Source of the DNA: Paenibacillus sp. 32O-W
GTDB lineage: Bacteria; Bacillota; Bacilli; Paenibacillales; NBRC-103111
NCBI RefSeq assembly: GCF_007679495.1
Contig: NZ_VEGP01000006.1
Location: 1 to 64,000 of the forward strand
DNA: 64,000 bases
Direction: 5' to 3'
The notes beneath the pieces were generated by a model. The model saw nothing but the letters and a program-made list of their open reading frames with translations, made no database searches and was not told the origin of the DNA. This document shows positions 61,813-64,000 of the stretch, piece after piece; the stretch's first letter is position 1, and each line of letters starts with the position of its first letter. A program made the translations under genes and the position numbers.

Positions 61813-63005
61813 TGTCCATCCCCTCCCAAGTATTTCATGATCGACTCCACATCTTTATCGCCCCGGCCGGAGAGGCTGACAATAATCGTTTGATCAGGGG
61901 ACATCGTCGGAGCTATTTTTACCGCCTGGGCTACTGCATGGGCGCTTTCCAGGGCGGGAATAATTCCTTCCTTGCGGCTGAGCAATTGCAGGGCATCCAA
62001 TGCCTCCCGGTCCGTGATCGGCACGTATTCCGCCCGGCCGCTGTCCTTCAAGTAGGCATGCTCCGGTCCGATTCCCGGATAATCCAGTCCGGCGGAAATC
62101 GAATGAGCGGGCTGCACCTGGCCATATTCATCCTGAAGAACGAAGCTCAGCGAGCCCTGGAAGACCCCCGGCGTACCATTGGTCATCGTGGCCGCATGCT
62201 CATCGGTATCGATCCCGGCCCCTGCCGCCTCAACTCCCATCAAGCGAACCTCCGAATCCTGTACGAAAGGATAGAACATCCCCATCGCATTGCTTCCGCC
62301 GCCTACACAGGCGATGACCAAATCCGGAAGCCTTCCTTCCGTTTCCAATATCTGTTCCCTGGATTCATCGCCAATAATTCGCTGAAAATCGCGCACCATC
62401 TTCGGATACGGATGAGGGCCCGTGACGCTGCCCAGCACATAATACGTATCCTCTACATTTGCCGCCCAATAACGAAGGGTTTCGTTGCAGGCATCCTTCA
62501 ACGTTCTCGAACCGGAAGTGACCGGAACGACCTCTGTGCCGAGCAATTTCATCCGGAACACATTCAGCTGCTGGCGCTTGGTATCTTCCTCGCCCATGAA
62601 CACCTTGCATTCCAGCCCGAGAAGTGCGGCAATAGTCGCCGTAGCCACCCCGTGCTGACCGGCTCCCGTTTCGGCAATGATTTTCGTCTTCCCCATTCGC
62701 TTCGCCAGAACGGCCTGACCGATCGTATTGTTGATTTTATGTGCGCCGGTATGGTTCAAATCCTCGCGCTTCAAATAGATTTTGGCTCCGCCCAGATGTC
62801 CGGTTAACCTTTCCGCAAAGTACAGAGGTGTAGGTCTACCCGAGTACTGTTTAAGCAAATATCGGACCTCGCTTAAAAATTCGGGATCCTTCATGTAATG
62901 TGTAAAAGCTTCTTCCAGCTCCAGCAGTGCGTTCATTAATGTTTCGGGAACATAGCGTCCTCCGAATTTGCCATACCGGCCATATTGATCCGGGACCTGA
63001 GTCAT
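61809..63005 (-). CDS. trpB: tryptophan synthase beta chain
   Basis: The 398-residue PLP subunit joins indole and serine. The cofactor lysine is in [12 protein letters not shown] near residue 90, [13 protein letters not shown] contains the catalytic glutamate, and [11 protein letters not shown] binds the phosphate. It overlaps trpF upstream and trpA downstream, each by 4 bp. Confidence 0.97.
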   Translation of the reverse strand: MTQVPDQYGRYGKFGGRYVPETLMNALLELEEAFTHYMKDPEFLSEVRYLLKQYSGRPTPLYFAERLTGHLGGAKIYLKREDLNHTGAHKINNTIGQAVLAKRMGKTKIIAETGAGQHGVATATIAALLGLECKVFMGEEDTKRQQLNVFRMKLLGTEVVPVTSGSRTLKDACNETLRYWAANVEDTYYVLGSVTGPHPYPKMVRDFQRIIGDESREQILETEGRLPDLVIACVGGGSNAMGMFYPFVQDSEVRLMGVEAAGAGIDTDEHAATMTNGTPGVFQGSLSFVLQDEYGQVQPAHSISAGLDYPGIGPEHAYLKDSGRAEYVPITDREALDALQLLSRKEGIIPALESAHAVAQAVKIAPTMSPDQTIIVSLSGRGDKDVESIMKYLGGDGQ

Positions 63006-63676
63006 CGGCTTTTCACCCTTTCCACAAACTGTTTGATTTTAGCTATATCCTTCTGTCCTTCCGTCTCCACCCCGCTGGAAACGTCCACTCCGTCAGGTTG
63101 GTATGCAGAGATCAGCCCGCTCACATTATCGGTGGTTAAGCCTCCTGCAACGATCAATTTCATTCCTGCGGCCCGGGTCAGCTCCAAATAGTCGGGAATG
63201 ACCTTCCAGTTGAAGGTTTTCCCGCTGCCTCCACCATGTACAGGATCATATGTGTCCAATAATATGGCATCCACCGAGCCGGCGAAGGGCAATACGAAAT
63301 CTGCGGGAGAAGCGGTCTGCGACATGGAAATCGAGACGGCTTTGAACAATCCTGTCCCGAATCTCTCCTTCACTTGATGGCAATATTCGGGGGATTCCCG
63401 TCCATGGAGCTGTATAACATCCAACGGAACGATCTTCAGTATCTCTTCAAGCTCTTCCGGTTCAGGATTGACGAAGACTCCAACAGATGCGGGAGCCGGT
63501 CTTCTCTGTTCCCGCTCCCTCACCAATTCCCCGGTCATCTCTGCGGCCTGGCGGCCGGTCACTCTTCTCTTGCTCGGGGCAAAAACAAAACCGATATACT
63601 CTATCGGCAAGGAAAGAATCGAGCGGACCGCTTCGATCGTCTGCAATCCGCAAATTTTAACCGCTGGGCGGATCAT
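63002..63676 (-). CDS. trpF: phosphoribosylanthranilate isomerase
   Basis: The product has 224 residues and is a TIM barrel. [12 protein letters not shown] has the catalytic cysteine, [14 protein letters not shown] is conserved, and [20 protein letters not shown] has the catalytic aspartate. I chose the ATG at 63676 because AGAGGTG precedes it and it overlaps the trpC stop as ATGA; the longer frame adds 17 residues inside trpC. Confidence 0.96.
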   Translation of the reverse strand: MIRPAVKICGLQTIEAVRSILSLPIEYIGFVFAPSKRRVTGRQAAEMTGELVREREQRRPAPASVGVFVNPEPEELEEILKIVPLDVIQLHGRESPEYCHQVKERFGTGLFKAVSISMSQTASPADFVLPFAGSVDAILLDTYDPVHGGGSGKTFNWKVIPDYLELTRAAGMKLIVAGGLTTDNVSGLISAYQPDGVDVSSGVETEGQKDIAKIKQFVERVKSR

Positions 63677-64000
63677 CTCGCCACCTCTTCGGTGCCGGGC
63701 TCTCCCATCAACTGTTTCACGGCCCATCCGATATTATGCTGCCTCATAAAATGCTCGCCCACCAAAACGGCATGAGCGCCGGACGCCAGCAAATAACGGA
63801 TCTCCTCCGGACGGGATATGCCGCTTTCGCTGACGATTGTCGCTTCCTGCGGAATGTGGCGAATCAGCGACTCGGTCGCCGCCAGATCGGTAACGAAGGT
63901 CTTCAAATTGCGATTATTGATTCCAATCAAGGAAGCATCCAGCTCCAAGACCCGCTCCAGCTCTTCCCGGTCATGCACTTCCACCAGCGCATCCAATCCC
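63673..64000 (-). CDS. trpC: indole-3-glycerol phosphate synthase, 3' part
   Basis: Only the C-terminal 109 residues are in the window; the gene continues past the right edge. GINNRNLKTFVTDL and the phosphate-binding VSESGISRPEEIRYL and AVLVGEHFMRQ are characteristic. It is the upstream neighbour of trpF, in the order trpC-F-B-A expected for Bacillota. Confidence 0.95.
   Translation of the reverse strand, partial: GLDALVEVHDREELERVLELDASLIGINNRNLKTFVTDLAATESLIRHIPQEATIVSESGISRPEEIRYLLASGAHAVLVGEHFMRQHNIGWAVKQLMGEPGTEEVAR

Overview
The window is chromosomal DNA of a spore-forming, Gram-positive Bacillota of the Paenibacillaceae type (Paenibacillus or a close relative). The grounds are gene order, many TTG and GTG starts with strong AGGAGG ribosome sites, bacillithiol genes, the sporulation gene ypjB and a menaquinol:cytochrome c reductase. 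From about 29 kb to the right end, the order closely follows the Bacillus subtilis dnaD-dinG-pan-birA-cca-bsh-mgsA-dapB-ypj-qcr-hisC-trp region, with a few insertions and losses. No tRNA, rRNA, CRISPR array, insertion sequence or prophage was seen.

Layout. 1-1.2 kb: a gene-free stretch with two perfect DnaA boxes, a 150-bp direct repeat and a short dispersed repeat family that recurs at 16.3-16.7 kb. 1.2-2.1 kb: a LysR regulator. 2.1-15.9 kb: a large minus-strand locus that is the most unusual part of the window. It has two complete sugar-type ABC permease pairs, one ATPase, a 991-residue binding protein, a second binding-protein lipoprotein broken by two frameshifts, an NHL-propeller/TPR/Yip1 membrane protein and a secreted DUF5696 protein. 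It looks like a system for sensing, trimming and importing an unidentified oligo- or polysaccharide. 16.9-19.8 kb: a membrane protein and an OmpR-type two-component pair.

20.2-29.1 kb: methionine salvage (mtnU and mtnE divergent; mtnW, mtnX, mtnB) with the proline genes proB, proA and proC placed in front of mtnWXB as an apparent single transcription unit. 29.2-35.0 kb: dnaD, an FtsH-like protease coupled to a small membrane protein, a TseB-like protein, the methylthioadenosine deaminase mtaD and an orphan DUF47 protein. 35.1-48.8 kb: rex, dinG, a TPR protein, panDCB, then birA, cca, bshA, bshB1, mgsA, dapB, a TPR protein and a MazG-like protein.

49.2-56.7 kb: a YitT family protein, ypjB, ypjA, qcrCBA, a DUF2487 protein, a gamma-carbonic-anhydrase-like protein and an unrecognised protein. 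56.9-58.2 kb: an ECF sigma factor with its zinc-finger anti-sigma factor. 58.8-64.0 kb: tyrA, hisC, trpA, trpB, trpF and the 3' part of trpC, which runs off the window. Two probable small RNAs or attenuated leaders stand out: one ahead of panB (about 42.0-42.2 kb) and one with a perfect TTGACA/17/TATAAT promoter at 58.53-58.65 kb.

Start codons were moved from the longest reading frame wherever a ribosome site clearly pointed to a later start. Functions rest on recognising protein families by eye; no database search was run.
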